From Gemmata massiliana (GTDB taxonomy: Bacteria; Planctomycetota; Planctomycetia; Gemmatales; Gemmataceae): a DNA stretch of 64,000 nt. Position numbers and translations under genes: made by a program. Below are positions 8,469 through 17,705 of the stretch, in pieces. How positions within the stretch are numbered: position 1 is the stretch's first letter; every line of letters starts with the position of its first letter. The stretch covers positions 1,426,001 to 1,490,000 of the forward strand of contig NZ_LR593886.1 in NCBI RefSeq assembly GCF_901538265.1, written 5' to 3'. Below the pieces are notes generated by a model that worked only from the letters and a program-made list of their open reading frames with translations, searched no databases and was not told the DNA's origin.

Positions 8469-9380
8469 TCACTTCACCAGTTTCGGGTCCACCGCGACGC
8501 GGACCACGCCCGATACCTTGCGGGCTTCCGCCACGAAGTCCACCACGTCGGTGATTTGCGCCGCGGACCCGCTCACGAACAACCCGCCGTCGGGCTTCAG
8601 TTCGGCCGTCAGCTTCGCGAAACGGGCGTCCGTCGCGCGGATCGCCGCGACCGCGGTGAGGACGTCCGATGGCTTCGCGCCCGCGGAGCCGGTCAGCGCG
8701 CCCGGGGCCGTCGAGGGGGCGCTCGGCGCCGTTGTTGGCGGCACCTTCGCGACAGTGTGCGGAGCCACAGGTGCTCCGAGCAGGCCGACGACCGGCGGAC
8801 CGAGCGAGGTCGGGTGCTGGGCGACGACCGTCTTCTGCACCGACGCGACGAGGTCGGTCGGTTGGGGCGGCGGCACCGGCGGAATGTACCCTTCCGGGGC
8901 CGCGGGCGGGATCGAGACGCCGGGCAGGGGCGTGCTGCTGCTGGTCGGCTTCGTACCGGGCTTCATCCGGTCGGCCACGGCCCGCATGAGCGGGTCCGGG
9001 TCGGCTTCGATGAAGCACGTGTTCTTCACCGACTCGATGCCGGGGATCGCACGCACCACGGCCTCCGCACGCTTCTTCACCGATTCGCTGGTGACCGGGC
9101 CGCCGATCACCGCCCCGCGGTCCACCACACTCACGAAAACGTGAGCATCCTTCAGCACCGGGTCCGCATCAAAGGCAGCAAGGGCGGCGCGGGCGAGTGC
9201 GACGTCCGAGATAGAAACCGGCTTCGCCGCCGGAGCAACAAGTGGTACCGGTGAGGAAACCGGGGCACCCGGGGGAAGTGGGTCTACTGCGAACAGTGTT
9301 CCGACGCCGACCGTGCCCGCCACGCAGGTAAACCCGGCGAGCGTGCGAAGCGTTGTCGATGACAGTAGGTGCGTGAACAT
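8469..9380 (-). CDS. Exported protein with two BON-like domains
   Basis: 303 aa with an N-terminal hydrophobic segment (TLAGFTCVAGTVGVGTLFA). One BON-type domain (about residues 60-125: alpha-beta fold containing VFVSVVDRGAVIGGPVTSE and AIPGIESVKNTCFIEADPD) is followed by a Pro/Ala/Thr-rich linker (about 130-215). A second degenerate BON-like domain is at 225-303 (LKPDGGLFVSGSAAQITDVV, SGVVRVAVDPKLVK). BON domains bind membranes or phospholipids in periplasmic proteins such as OsmY. The ATG at 9380 has a good GAGGT site 8 nt upstream. Confidence 0.75.
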   Translation of the reverse strand: MFTHLLSSTTLRTLAGFTCVAGTVGVGTLFAVDPLPPGAPVSSPVPLVAPAAKPVSISDVALARAALAAFDADPVLKDAHVFVSVVDRGAVIGGPVTSESVKKRAEAVVRAIPGIESVKNTCFIEADPDPLMRAVADRMKPGTKPTSSSTPLPGVSIPPAAPEGYIPPVPPPQPTDLVASVQKTVVAQHPTSLGPPVVGLLGAPVAPHTVAKVPPTTAPSAPSTAPGALTGSAGAKPSDVLTAVAAIRATDARFAKLTAELKPDGGLFVSGSAAQITDVVDFVAEARKVSGVVRVAVDPKLVK

Positions 9381-9781
9381 GGTGAAACCTCACCGGCGGG
9401 CAAGGTGCGTAACGATTGTTACGACTCGCAACACCGCGGGGGCGTGCTTCTATTCTTTGTCACGGTCAGTTGTGATGAAATTGCGCGCGTGTCATTTTTA
9501 CAAAATCGACGTGGCGAATCGTTCCGCAGAGACCGTGTAGCGAACAGTGTCCGGTCAGCGAAAGAGGTCCGGCTGGGTAAGATGTGCGGTCGCGTGCTCC
9601 CGATTCCCCAGCCCGCGGAACCTGTCCTTGTGAGCACCTGTATTGGCGCACCACCCACGAAATCGCCGGTGAATCGCCCTCATGGGCGAGTGCAGAGGCT
9701 TGCTTGTGATGGTGGGGTAATTGGGCGCGAGTAAGGTGCCGGTATCGCCCGACGCCTGCGAGGGTGGATTCACACGAACTG
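9381..9781. other. Non-coding gap between two minus-strand genes
   Basis: Upstream region of the BON gene. It contains the perfect palindrome GTAACNNNNGTTAC near 9408-9423 (GTAACGATTGTTAC), a possible operator-like site about 30-45 bp before the BON start codon. No convincing coding frame was seen. Confidence 0.4.
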
Positions 9782-11506
9782 CTACTCTTCGAGCGGCAGA
9801 AGGACGGGGAACAACCCGGTGGCGGCGTTCGCGTCACCGGTGAACGCGGACTTCATCGGCAGGCGGATGGTGAACTTGCTTCCCTTATCGATGACGCTCT
9901 GAACGAGGATGTCGCCGCCGTGTTCGCGGACAATCTTGCGACTCACCGGGAGGCCCAAACCCGTTCCGCGGCTGCCCTTCGTGCTGACGAACGGGCGGAA
10001 GATGTCTTCGAGCTTGTCCGTCGGAATACCGGGGCCGTTGTCCATCACGATGATCTTCGCCCAGGTGCCGTCTGGTTCGAGAATCGCTTGTACCGAGAGT
10101 TTGGCGTTCGGGTGGTCTTCGAGAGCGTCGATGGCGTTGCTCACGAGGTTCAGTGCGGCGCGGTGAATGCCCTCCGTGTCGCACGGGACGACGGAAACAC
10201 CAATCCCCGGGCGCCATTCGATCGCAACGCCGCGGTCCGTCGCGCGCCCGCGGATGATTTCCAGCACGTCCTCGCAAAGCTTATTGAGGTCCGTCGGCTC
10301 GACCGCCGGTTCGCGCTCCTTCGAGTAGCTCAGCATGTCGAGGATGAGTTCGTCGATGCGGCTCTGGTTCCGCTCGACCAACTTCCAGCCCTTGCCGAGC
10401 AGATCGGTATCGGACTCCTTGATCGCGGTGCGGACCATATCGGCCCCGAACCGGACGCCCTGCATGATGTTTTTGATGTGGTGCGAGAGCGCCGCGATCG
10501 TTTGACCCACGGCCGCGAGGCGCTCCGCGTTGACGAGCGCCTCGTGGTACCGGCTCTCCTCGACCGCGATTGCGGCTTGGTGCGCGATCGCACTGGCGAG
10601 GTGCAGGTGGTCCTCGGTGAATTTGCCCGTATCGAGCCCGCGGGTCACGACCTGCTTGAGCGTGGATTGGGTGTCGAGGAACAGCACCCCGACCACCTCG
10701 CGCCGCCCCTTCATGGGGACGCAGATGGCCTCGCGGATGTTGTGCCGGTGGAGGCTCTCGACCCCGCTGAACCGGTCGTCGTTGTGGACGTCTGATACGA
10801 GAACGCCCTGCTTTTCGTGGATGACGTGATCCACGATCGTGTGGCTGACGGCGAGTTCTTCCTGCCGATTGGTTCCTTCGCGGTACCGCACGGCCTTGGG
10901 GATGAGGCGCCCGCTCTCGTCGCGCACCATGAAGCACCCGTGGTCCGCGTCCACGGACTTGAACACGAGGTTCATCACGGCATCGAGGAGTTGATCGACG
11001 TCGAGGATGTGGCTGACGACTTCGGCGGTCTCGTAAAGAGCCGCGAGGCTCGCGAGCCGGGTGCGGACCCAGTCGGTCGCGACGGACGGGCGCGAGAGAA
11101 TTTGGCTGCCCGCGTCGGCCGTGACGGTGCGCACGATGGCCGAGTTGAGATCCTGGTCCGGTTGCGCCCGGAGCCGCACGCGCTCGGTGAGTTCGTTGCC
11201 GAGTGCGGGCATCTCGTTGCGCCCGACGGTGAACATCAGCACCGACTGGCCGATGGTGATCGCGTCGCCGCTCCGCAGCGGGGCGACCTGGACCGGCTGG
11301 CCGTTCAGGAGCGTACCGTTCCCGCTCCCGAGGTCGACGAGTTCGTACCCGTGCGCCCCCGCCCGCACTTCGAGGTGCCGGCGCGAAACCTGTGTGTCGT
11401 GGAGCGATACGGCGTTCGCCGAGTGCCGGCCGATCGTAACGGTGGCCCCGGTCAGCTCGAACTGCTTCCCTTCATCAACACCGCGAATGACGATCAGCCG
11501 GGGCAC
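9782..11506 (-). CDS. FHA-GAF sensor histidine kinase
   Basis: About 574 aa, soluble. Residues 1-100 form an FHA domain (VTIGRHSANAVSLHDTQVSR, GSGNGTLLNG) that binds phosphothreonine. A GAF domain follows at about 150-320 (LYETAEVVSHILDVDQLLDA ... ICVPMKGRREVVGVLFLDTQ). The kinase core follows: H-box ALSHHIKNIMQG, then N-box LNLVSNAIDALEDH, G1 DNGPGIP and G2 GTGLGLP. The core resembles NtrB/AtoS-type kinases. The GTG at 11506 was chosen because GCGGAGGAG lies just before it and PRLIVIRG begins the FHA fold; the frame extends 22 codons further without homology. FHA input suggests cross-talk with Ser/Thr kinases, which are plentiful here. Confidence 0.93.
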   Translation of the reverse strand: MPRLIVIRGVDEGKQFELTGATVTIGRHSANAVSLHDTQVSRRHLEVRAGAHGYELVDLGSGNGTLLNGQPVQVAPLRSGDAITIGQSVLMFTVGRNEMPALGNELTERVRLRAQPDQDLNSAIVRTVTADAGSQILSRPSVATDWVRTRLASLAALYETAEVVSHILDVDQLLDAVMNLVFKSVDADHGCFMVRDESGRLIPKAVRYREGTNRQEELAVSHTIVDHVIHEKQGVLVSDVHNDDRFSGVESLHRHNIREAICVPMKGRREVVGVLFLDTQSTLKQVVTRGLDTGKFTEDHLHLASAIAHQAAIAVEESRYHEALVNAERLAAVGQTIAALSHHIKNIMQGVRFGADMVRTAIKESDTDLLGKGWKLVERNQSRIDELILDMLSYSKEREPAVEPTDLNKLCEDVLEIIRGRATDRGVAIEWRPGIGVSVVPCDTEGIHRAALNLVSNAIDALEDHPNAKLSVQAILEPDGTWAKIIVMDNGPGIPTDKLEDIFRPFVSTKGSRGTGLGLPVSRKIVREHGGDILVQSVIDKGSKFTIRLPMKSAFTGDANAATGLFPVLLPLEE

Positions 11507-11627
11507 GCGCTCCTCCGCGCTTCGATTCTGAGCGACAGGGGATACCGTACCCCGGGAACGGAGATGAGGCAACCACCGTTAGGGCGCTGCGTGCGGATCG
11601 AGCAAGACGCGGTTCTTGCCGATGAGC

Positions 11628-12659
11628 TTACTTCCGCTGAAACAGCACGAGTTGGCTCTTGTTCGTCCACCCCTTTTCCGGCTTCGGCTTCGGCTGCCAA
11701 TCCTTGCTGACGCTCAGGACCAGATCCTGATGCCCGGCCCGGCCCCGGTCCGCCACCGTGAACCCCTCGTACCCCCACCCGTCGGACTGCGCCGGGGCCG
11801 TGAGTAACCGGACGGGCTTCTCGAACCGCGGTTGCCCCTCACGGGACGTGTTCCGGCACCAGTAGAGGTCATAGAGCCACCGTTTATCTGCGCTCAGGTA
11901 CCCGCCGGCGAATAGCACGTCGAACACCCCGTCGCCGTCCCAATCGGCGAACTGGAAATCGTAGGGGGTTCGGTCGGCCACCTGTGGCAGATCGAACGGC
12001 TTCACGGTCACCTCGGACTTCCCCTTAAGTGGGCCGACCCCCACCAGGAGCTTCCAGCTCTGCGAGTCGACGAGCACCAGATCGGTACGGCCGTCGTGGT
12101 CCCAGTCGAGTAGGTGGGGCTGGGAGTGGCCGCGCACGACCCAGGCTCGCTCCTTCGGCGTCATGTCGGACCGGACGAACGTGATCTCTTGGCCGGCGGC
12201 GAAAGTGCCGTCCGCTTTCCGCAGGAACAGGTGAACCGTCCAGGGGTCACAGCAGTTGGACCCGGAGACCAGGTCCGCTCGGCCGTCGCCGTCGAAGTCC
12301 CCAAACTGGGGAGTGAACAGTCCGCAGCTTCACCCGGCCGGGATGCGGCCCGACGGTACGGCGTCGTCGAACCACGTCGGCTTGGCGTACTCGGGCTCGG
12401 TGGTGGTCCCTCGATTCCGGTAGACGAGCAGCCGGTCCCAGGCGCCGACCAGCAGATCGATCTTCCCGTCTCCGTCGTAATCCGCGTAACAGGGCTTCAG
12501 CCGCGCCGCGAACTCCGAACCGTCCAGAATCACTTTGGGCGGACCGAACTCAGTCAGCCGTTCAGCGGGCCGTGGGTCGGCACGAGACTGACGAGGCGCT
12601 CCGACGGCCACCAGCACCAACCCGATGGCACCCAGCGCTACACGCGAGCGGATTCGCAT
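11628..12659 (-). pseudogene. Exported FG-GAP/VCBS repeat protein interrupted by an in-frame TGA
   Basis: From an ATG at 12659 (ribosome binding site GGAGGG), a signal peptide (MRIRSRVALGAIGLVLVAVG) leads into beta-propeller FG-GAP repeats with Ca-binding D-x-D-G-D-x-x-D loops: YADYDGDGKIDLLVGAWD, FGDFDGDGRADLVSGSN, LLDWDHDGRTDLVLVDS and FADWDGDGVFDVLFAGG. A TGA at 12332-12330 interrupts the frame between ...SGRIPAG and SCGLFTPQFGDFDG. Both sides are in the same frame and homologous sequence continues across it, so only one codon is affected. Options are a nonsense mutation (recent pseudogene), a sequencing error or, less likely, recoding. The full product would be about 343 aa and exported. 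Confidence 0.8.
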
Positions 12660-12940
12660 TCCGAGACCCTCCGAGAGGCGACGGACCCCACCCAGGGGCC
12701 GCCGGGCCGTTCCGCATCCCGGAATCACTACGTCCCCCGGCTCGCTGTGGTTGATCGCATGTTACATTGCGCTGGCCGAGGTGCGGAAGGCGGCCGAGGT
12801 GCAGAAAATGTGCGCAGGTGATGCGCTGCCTCGGTGGGCGGCCCGGGCTCGTTGCGGGCCGGCGTTCGCGCTTGCACCGGGCGCCGGATCGGTCATGCTG
12901 GGAGCGGGCAATCGATCGAGGACTCCAGCGGAGTTAGCAC

Positions 12941-13336
12941 ATGGGGCTTACTATCGCGACCACTCTCCTGGTTCTGCTCGCGAAAGAGTCGCAGCCCGCA
13001 CCCACCAAAACTTACGTGACCGGCTTCGTTGCGGCGTTGCAGGAGCGCATCGAGGACGACGAACACTTTCGGTATCAGGCCCTCTGTATAACCTGGTGGT
13101 GGCGCACATCTGACCCGGGCTATCTCAGGAATTACATTTCGGCGCGCGAGTTCCAAGAGTGGCGACGAGGTCTGCGCGAGGAAAAGGCCAAGATTCGGAA
13201 ACTGCACGTCGAATCACTCGTACTCCAGGAGCTGGCGGAACGGGCCAAACGGAAAGCGGAAGAAGCGGAACGAGAGGTGGAGCGCGTCAAACGCGAAGTT
13301 TTGGAGGAGCAGCGTCAGCAAAAGAAAACGCCGTGA
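12941..13336 (+). CDS. Hypothetical protein with C-terminal coiled coil
   Basis: 131 aa, no family recognised. The N-terminus (MGLTIATTLLVLLAKES) is hydrophobic and may be a short anchor. The middle contains Trp/Tyr-rich sequence (ALCITWWWRTSDPGYLRNYI). The C-terminal 65 residues form a highly charged helix (AERAKRKAEEAEREVERVKR) typical of a coiled coil. The ATG at 12941 has only a weak upstream GGAG. Codon use fits a real gene, but the function is unknown. Confidence 0.55.
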   Translation: MGLTIATTLLVLLAKESQPAPTKTYVTGFVAALQERIEDDEHFRYQALCITWWWRTSDPGYLRNYISAREFQEWRRGLREEKAKIRKLHVESLVLQELAERAKRKAEEAEREVERVKREVLEEQRQQKKTP

Positions 13337-13499
13337 CTGAAGCTTACGACCGCCCCGACGTGTTCGATCACTGCCGTGGTCCCGGGCCACACGTGCCGGG
13401 TACTGGGGCGTCGACCTGGTGCTGGGGAAGGAGTAGCGAAAGTACGTTAAGGGTGTTACGCTCTGCAGGAGTAACCGGTTGATGTTACCGAGGTGAAGT

Positions 13500-13811
13500 G
13501 TGAACCCGAATGAACTCGCGTCCGACGGCTTCTTCTTCGCGCTTCACTTAATCGAGAGTTTCGGTGTGGTATACGACCGTGACGCTTTGCTCGTTCGTCT
13601 CGAAGAAATCGCACGTGGTGAAACGTCGGTTTTCAACAGCCCAGAAGAAGAACTAGCCACATTAGAGAAGCAGCGCGGATACCCTGCCGGTCCTGAAGAG
13701 CGGGCGGATTTTCTGAGCGGCTTCGCCAACCGCACAGACATGGACCTGAACGCTCGACTCACAGCCAACCGAATTTTGGAAGTTATTCGGCGGGATATGG
13801 GTGCGGCTTAG
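13500..13811 (+). CDS. Small hypothetical protein
   Basis: 103 aa, acidic, without signal peptide or membrane segment. The GTG start at 13500 has a good site (GAGGTGAA) overlapping closely upstream. The sequence is helix-rich (LHLIESFGVVYDRDALLVRL, SPEEELATLEKQRGYPAGPE). No family recognised. It has its own upstream gap of about 160 bp and no linked partner, so no role can be inferred. Confidence 0.6.
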   Translation: MNPNELASDGFFFALHLIESFGVVYDRDALLVRLEEIARGETSVFNSPEEELATLEKQRGYPAGPEERADFLSGFANRTDMDLNARLTANRILEVIRRDMGAA

Positions 13812-14288
13812 GAATATCTGACGCTCCGACTACTGCTCGACGACCGAGCACAAGGAGCGCCGACCAGCCGATTTCACTTTCGCTCACGCCCGCACTTCGA
13901 CCAGGCCGACTCTCTCCGGGGGGCTCACGATCCTCGGAGGTCACGTCACGGCCCGCCAAACCCATGCTCCCGGCCCCAACCTCGGAAGAGATCTGCTCCG
14001 ATAGGGCGCTGTTGATTACCAGTATCGCGCAGTTCACTTCGATGTGTTGATCGCGAAGTGCGAAGCCGGGCGGTGGTTGGCGTGAGTGTGCGACCGGGTC
14101 TCGCCGATCAACCTGCGCGCTGGCCAAGGTGAAGGCGGCTATTGAAGAGCGGGACGGGGCTCTTTCAGCGCGATGATCGAAAATTTCGAGGCTATTAAAG
14201 GGCTGAAACCGAGCCGGTTCACTGCCGTCATGTGCGTGCCCCGACCTGCTCACCGTGAGGTGCCCCATGCTGGGGACGGAGGTGACCA
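13812..14288. other. Non-coding gap, nothing identified
   Basis: A minus-strand frame spans most of it (13783-14289) but overlaps the 3' end of the preceding gene and has no ribosome binding site or recognisable protein features. The last 15 bp hold the ribosome binding site (GGAGGT) of the next gene. Confidence 0.4.
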
Positions 14289-14768
14289 ATGACCGAAGCG
14301 GAACAGGCGACCGATCATGACAAGTTGCACGGTGGGACCGCTCTCACGTCTTTAGTTTTCTACGCGAAACACGTGGTATGGTTTGTGGTCGCATTCGGCG
14401 CGGCTTACACAGCCACGTTCTTAGCGTTCTGGTTTGGGTCCGGTGTGGCCGCAGAAGTTAGGGAACAGTTGCCTTCACCACTACCCGAATTGCAGATCCC
14501 CAAGCTACCCCAAATCATTCGGGCTTTGGTGCTTCTCATCGGCCCAGGTATTTTCGCCGGGATTGTGGCTGTGGCCTGCCCCCGGTGGTGGAAGAGCCTC
14601 ATTGCCGGTCCCGGGTTCGGCGTGCTCGGGGGAACCCTCTTTTATCTCTCGCCCGCCGAACGGCTGCAAGCTCCCATCATCATTCCAGTTGCATGGACTA
14701 TGGCTGGGCTGATTGGTAGCGCCATCGTAATCGTCAGGCGAGCTTTCACTGTGAGCGCCGCGTGCTGA
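14289..14768 (+). CDS. Small integral membrane protein
   Basis: 159 aa with about four transmembrane segments: VVWFVVAFGAAYTATFLAFW (about 30-50), IIRALVLLIGPGIFAGIVAV (about 77-96), a segment near LIAGPGFGVLGGTLFYL (about 105-121) and IIIPVAWTMAGLIGSAIVIV (about 130-149). Strong ribosome binding site GGAGGTGACCA before the ATG. No family recognised. Confidence 0.7.
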   Translation: MTEAEQATDHDKLHGGTALTSLVFYAKHVVWFVVAFGAAYTATFLAFWFGSGVAAEVREQLPSPLPELQIPKLPQIIRALVLLIGPGIFAGIVAVACPRWWKSLIAGPGFGVLGGTLFYLSPAERLQAPIIIPVAWTMAGLIGSAIVIVRRAFTVSAAC

Positions 14769-14880
14769 TCGCGAAGTGCGGGGCGATCTGCTGGCTCACC
14801 GAGTTCCGCGACCGGAGCAGGGCTTCAGCCTCGCGAGCGAATTGATAATCTGTGTACGGTGAAGGTCGAGGGGCTCCGCC

Positions 14881-15501
14881 GTGCGCATCGTTTGCATTTC
14901 CGATACTCACGGTTGGCACGACCGAGCGGACGTGCCCGAAGGGGACGTCCTCGTTCACGCGGGCGACATCACGCGACACGGGTCGCTCAAGGACGTCGAA
15001 GACTTCGACCGCTGGCTCGGAGTGCTGCCACACAAACACAAGATCGTCATTTGTGGTAACCACGACTGGTGCTTCCAGGAAACGCCGGCGGAAGCCCGTG
15101 CCCGTCTCACGAACGCGACCTACCTCGAAGATTCCGGCTGCGAAATTGAGGGGCTGAAGTTCTACGGCAGCCCGTGGACGCCGTGGTTCTCCGACTGGGC
15201 GTTTATGCTTCCCCGAGGTTCGGAGCTGGCGGCGAAGTGGGCACAGATCCCGAACGGATTGGACGTGCTCATCACGCACGGTCCGTCGGAAGGTATTCTC
15301 GACCGCAATCGAACCGGTGGGTGCTGCGGTTGTCGTGACCTGCTCTATCGCGTGCTGGAAGTGAAGCCGCGCCTGCACGTGTTCGGCCACATCCACGAAG
15401 CGGCGGGGCGAGCGGACATCGTGGGGACCATTTTCCTCAACGCCAGTACCCAGATGGGAAAGGGGCGGGGCGTTGTGATCGAACTCGGGAACGGAGCGTA
15501 A
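14881..15501 (+). CDS. Metallophosphoesterase, MPPED/UPF0046-like
   Basis: The 206-aa calcineurin-like phosphoesterase has ISDTHGWHD (residues 6-14), GDITRHG (28-34), GNHDW (59-63), ITHGPSEG (about 127-134) and FGHIHEAAG (about 161-169), giving the complete two-metal site. The domain arrangement and the GSPWTPWFSDWAF segment resemble the metallophosphoesterase-domain (MPPED) family found in animals and many bacteria, whose physiological substrates are unsettled. Start is GTG at 14881, since MRIVCISDTHG is the expected beta-1 strand. Cytoplasmic. Confidence 0.9.
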   Translation: MRIVCISDTHGWHDRADVPEGDVLVHAGDITRHGSLKDVEDFDRWLGVLPHKHKIVICGNHDWCFQETPAEARARLTNATYLEDSGCEIEGLKFYGSPWTPWFSDWAFMLPRGSELAAKWAQIPNGLDVLITHGPSEGILDRNRTGGCCGCRDLLYRVLEVKPRLHVFGHIHEAAGRADIVGTIFLNASTQMGKGRGVVIELGNGA

Positions 15502-15676
15502 CGACTCCGAGCGCTTCATACTGCTGCCGCCGCTCGTGCCATTCGTGGCGCTGGCTCTACGATGGGCGGCAGTGCGAAGGAAAAGCACAGCGCAGGGGCG
15601 AATGATTCGCCCCATTCACGTCTTTAAAATCAACCGGCAGGAGTAAGTGCCCCGACCAGCGATGTTGGGTCATATT

Positions 15677-15699
15677 TGGGCGCCACCAGGTGTGGCGCC
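15677..15699. terminator. Hairpin between convergent genes
   Basis: GGGCGCCAC (15677-15685) and GTGGCGCCC (15691-15699) form a perfect 9-bp stem with a 5-nt loop. It sits 8 bp past the RRM gene stop (minus) and about 180 bp past the phosphoesterase stop (plus). No U-tract, so assignment as a terminator is tentative. Confidence 0.5.
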
Positions 15700-15706
15700 C
15701 CAGCGG

Positions 15707-16084
15707 TTAGTACCGGCGCCCGCCGCCACCACCGTACCCGCCACCACCAGAGCCACCGCGGCCACCGGAACCACCGCGGCCACCACCGTACCCGCCGCCA
15801 CCACCACCGTACCCGCCACCACCGCCACCACCGCTGCGCCCTTCACGTGGCTTGGCTTCGTTAACGGTCAGGGACCGGCCATCGAGCTGCGTCCCGTTGA
15901 GCGCCGCAATAGCTTGGTCCCCGCCGTTGCTCATTTCCACGAACGCGAACCCGCGCGGGCGCCCCGTTTCCCGGTCCGTGATGAGTTGCACTTTGGTCAC
16001 TGTGCCGTACTGAGAGAAGACCTCTCGGAGTTGGTCCTCGGTCGTCGAGAAAGACATGTTGCCGACGTACAAATTAGTTGCCAC
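15707..16084 (-). CDS. Glycine-rich RNA-binding protein with one RRM
   Basis: 125 aa. Residues 1-80 form a single RNA recognition motif with RNP2 (LYVGNM) and RNP1 (RGFAFVEM). The rest is Gly/Arg/Tyr-rich (GGGGYGGGRGGSGGRGG). This layout matches bacterial and cyanobacterial Rbp/RRM proteins, which bind single-stranded RNA and are often cold-regulated. The GTG at 16084 was chosen because it starts MATNLYVGNMSF, the usual family N-terminus; the frame extends 19 codons upstream without homology. The 215-bp upstream gap could hold regulatory leader RNA. Confidence 0.92.
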   Translation of the reverse strand: MATNLYVGNMSFSTTEDQLREVFSQYGTVTKVQLITDRETGRPRGFAFVEMSNGGDQAIAALNGTQLDGRSLTVNEAKPREGRSGGGGGGGYGGGGGGYGGGRGGSGGRGGSGGGGYGGGGGRRY

Positions 16085-16299
16085 GATCGTAAATCCCCAG
16101 GCCCGGTGGGCCGAAAACGAACACGAGTGAGGATGTCTCACCCGGCATCATCGTATCCGCGCGACGCGCGACGCGCACTATTTATTTCGGACATACGGAC
16201 CACTTTGAGCCGGTGCCCGGGTCTCGCCGGGCAGATTCGCGCCTTTTTCTCTCGCGCGAGCCGACCGTACCGCACTTCGACACCACAGAGAACCCGCGG

Positions 16300-16554
16300 C
16301 TAACTTTTGGGAACGTGATTCTTTTGCTCGTCGCGCCAGTACCGCGGGTTCCGGTTCGGCGGCGTCGGGATGATCCGCTCGAGAGCCTCGAGCAGTTCCG
16401 GGGAGAACGTGAGGGTGCCGGTGTCCCGGTCATACGTGGCCGAGAGGGAGTGATCCTGCGGGTGGACGAGCACATCGGTGTAATCGTCCCGCCACACCCA
16501 ACCGCGGTCCAACATGGACTGGACCTGCTCTTTGGCGGTGAGTCGCTGGGCCAT
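16300..16554 (-). CDS. Small hypothetical protein
   Basis: 84 aa starting at ATG 16554 (AGAGG site upstream). It is short, soluble and has no cysteine clusters: MAQRLTAKEQVQSMLDRGWV, then a beta-rich middle (YTDVLVHPQDHSLSATYDRD) and a basic tail. It lies 38 bp downstream of the desaturase gene on the same strand, so the two may be co-transcribed. No family recognised. Confidence 0.6.
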   Translation of the reverse strand: MAQRLTAKEQVQSMLDRGWVWRDDYTDVLVHPQDHSLSATYDRDTGTLTFSPELLEALERIIPTPPNRNPRYWRDEQKNHVPKS

Positions 16555-16592
16555 GTGAGACCTCTGCACGGGGCCAATGGGGAGAAAACGGA

Positions 16593-17705
16593 TCAAGCCG
16601 ATCGGAGCCGTCCGAGTTCGCGCAGCCAGCGGAAGTGCGAGACGACACCGGCCAGGAACGTGCGGTGCGCCGAGTAGCGCACCCCGAACTCGGCGCACGT
16701 GGCTTCGATGATCCGCGACAGCGCCGGGTAGTGGATGTGGCACACGCGCGGGAACAGGTGGTGCACCACTTGGAAGTTCAGCCCGCCCAAGAGCCAGCAC
16801 AGCACCCGGCTCTCGCGGGCGAAATCCACGGTCGTCTGGACCTGGTGGACCGCCCACGCGTCCCCCATCCGGCGCCCGCCCTCGATCGGTTGCGGGAACT
16901 CGGCTTCTTCGACGCAGTGTGCCAACTGGAACACGACCGTGAGTACCACGCCCACCACCGCCGTCACCACCGCGTAGAACACCAGCACGACCCACCACGA
17001 GTGGACCAGCATCGGGATCACCAACAGGAGCCCGATCGACACCGCTTTGCCCGTAAGGAACACGACCAGATCCCAGCCCCTGGGCCGCGGCACGCGGTGC
17101 GTCCCGATGGTCCCGGCGATCACGTCCCGGAAGTCGCCGTACAAGTGCCACACGGACGCGGTCACCCCGTACAGGGGCCACAGGTACAGGTGCTGCCACC
17201 GGTGGAACCAGAGGCGCGGCTGCTGGGGCGCGAGGCGCGCGACGCGCCCCACGTCGATGTCGGTGTCCTGCCCCGCCACGTTCGGGTACGTGTGGTGGTA
17301 CACGACGTGCTTCCACTTCCACATGTACGAGCTGGCCCCGATCAGATCGAGCGTGAGGGCCGCGAGCCGGTTCACCCAGGCGAACCGCGAGTACGCGTGG
17401 TGCCCGCCGTCGTGCTGGATGCTGAACCCGACCGCGGAAATGGCCAGCGCGAGGGAGATCGAGAGCGGGGCCGCGAGCCACACGGTCGGCGCGGCGAACA
17501 CGAGCAGCGCGTAAGACGTCGCGAGCCACGCGAGGATGACCGCGGTCTTCAGGTACATGCGCCAACAGTCGCGCTCGCTGCGCCCGGACTCCGCGAAGTA
17601 CGCATCGGTCCGGCGCTTCAACTCGTTCAGGAACCCGGCCTCGTCCTTCGGGAACTTCGGAGGTGGTGCCGAGGTGCCGACCAAAAATTCGGATCGTGAT
17701 GACAT
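16593..17705 (-). CDS. Membrane fatty-acid desaturase
   Basis: 370 aa, inner membrane. The three histidine boxes of acyl-lipid desaturases are present: HDGGHH (about residue 95), HHTYPNVAGQD (about 133, an HxxHH-class box in the form VVYHHT) and QVVHHLFP (about 306; Q in place of the first H is typical of front-end desaturases). Hydrophobic pairs flank the boxes (AVILAWLATSYALLVFAAP; GLLLVIPMLVHSWWVVLVFY). It likely inserts a double bond into membrane acyl chains, with iron at the His site. No cytochrome b5 domain is fused, so an external electron donor is needed. Start ATG 17705 gives MSSRSEFLVG; longer starts only add unrelated sequence. Confidence 0.88.
   Translation of the reverse strand: MSSRSEFLVGTSAPPPKFPKDEAGFLNELKRRTDAYFAESGRSERDCWRMYLKTAVILAWLATSYALLVFAAPTVWLAAPLSISLALAISAVGFSIQHDGGHHAYSRFAWVNRLAALTLDLIGASSYMWKWKHVVYHHTYPNVAGQDTDIDVGRVARLAPQQPRLWFHRWQHLYLWPLYGVTASVWHLYGDFRDVIAGTIGTHRVPRPRGWDLVVFLTGKAVSIGLLLVIPMLVHSWWVVLVFYAVVTAVVGVVLTVVFQLAHCVEEAEFPQPIEGGRRMGDAWAVHQVQTTVDFARESRVLCWLLGGLNFQVVHHLFPRVCHIHYPALSRIIEATCAEFGVRYSAHRTFLAGVVSHFRWLRELGRLRSA

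Noticed and set aside
13783-14289. Minus-strand frame of 168 codons
   Set aside because: Overlaps the 3' end of the 13500 gene and the start of the 14289 gene, lacks a ribosome binding site and has no protein-like features.
15720-15830. GGC/ACC-rich tandem repeats read as a microsatellite
   Set aside because: They encode the Gly/Tyr/Arg-rich tail of the RRM protein and are explained by it.
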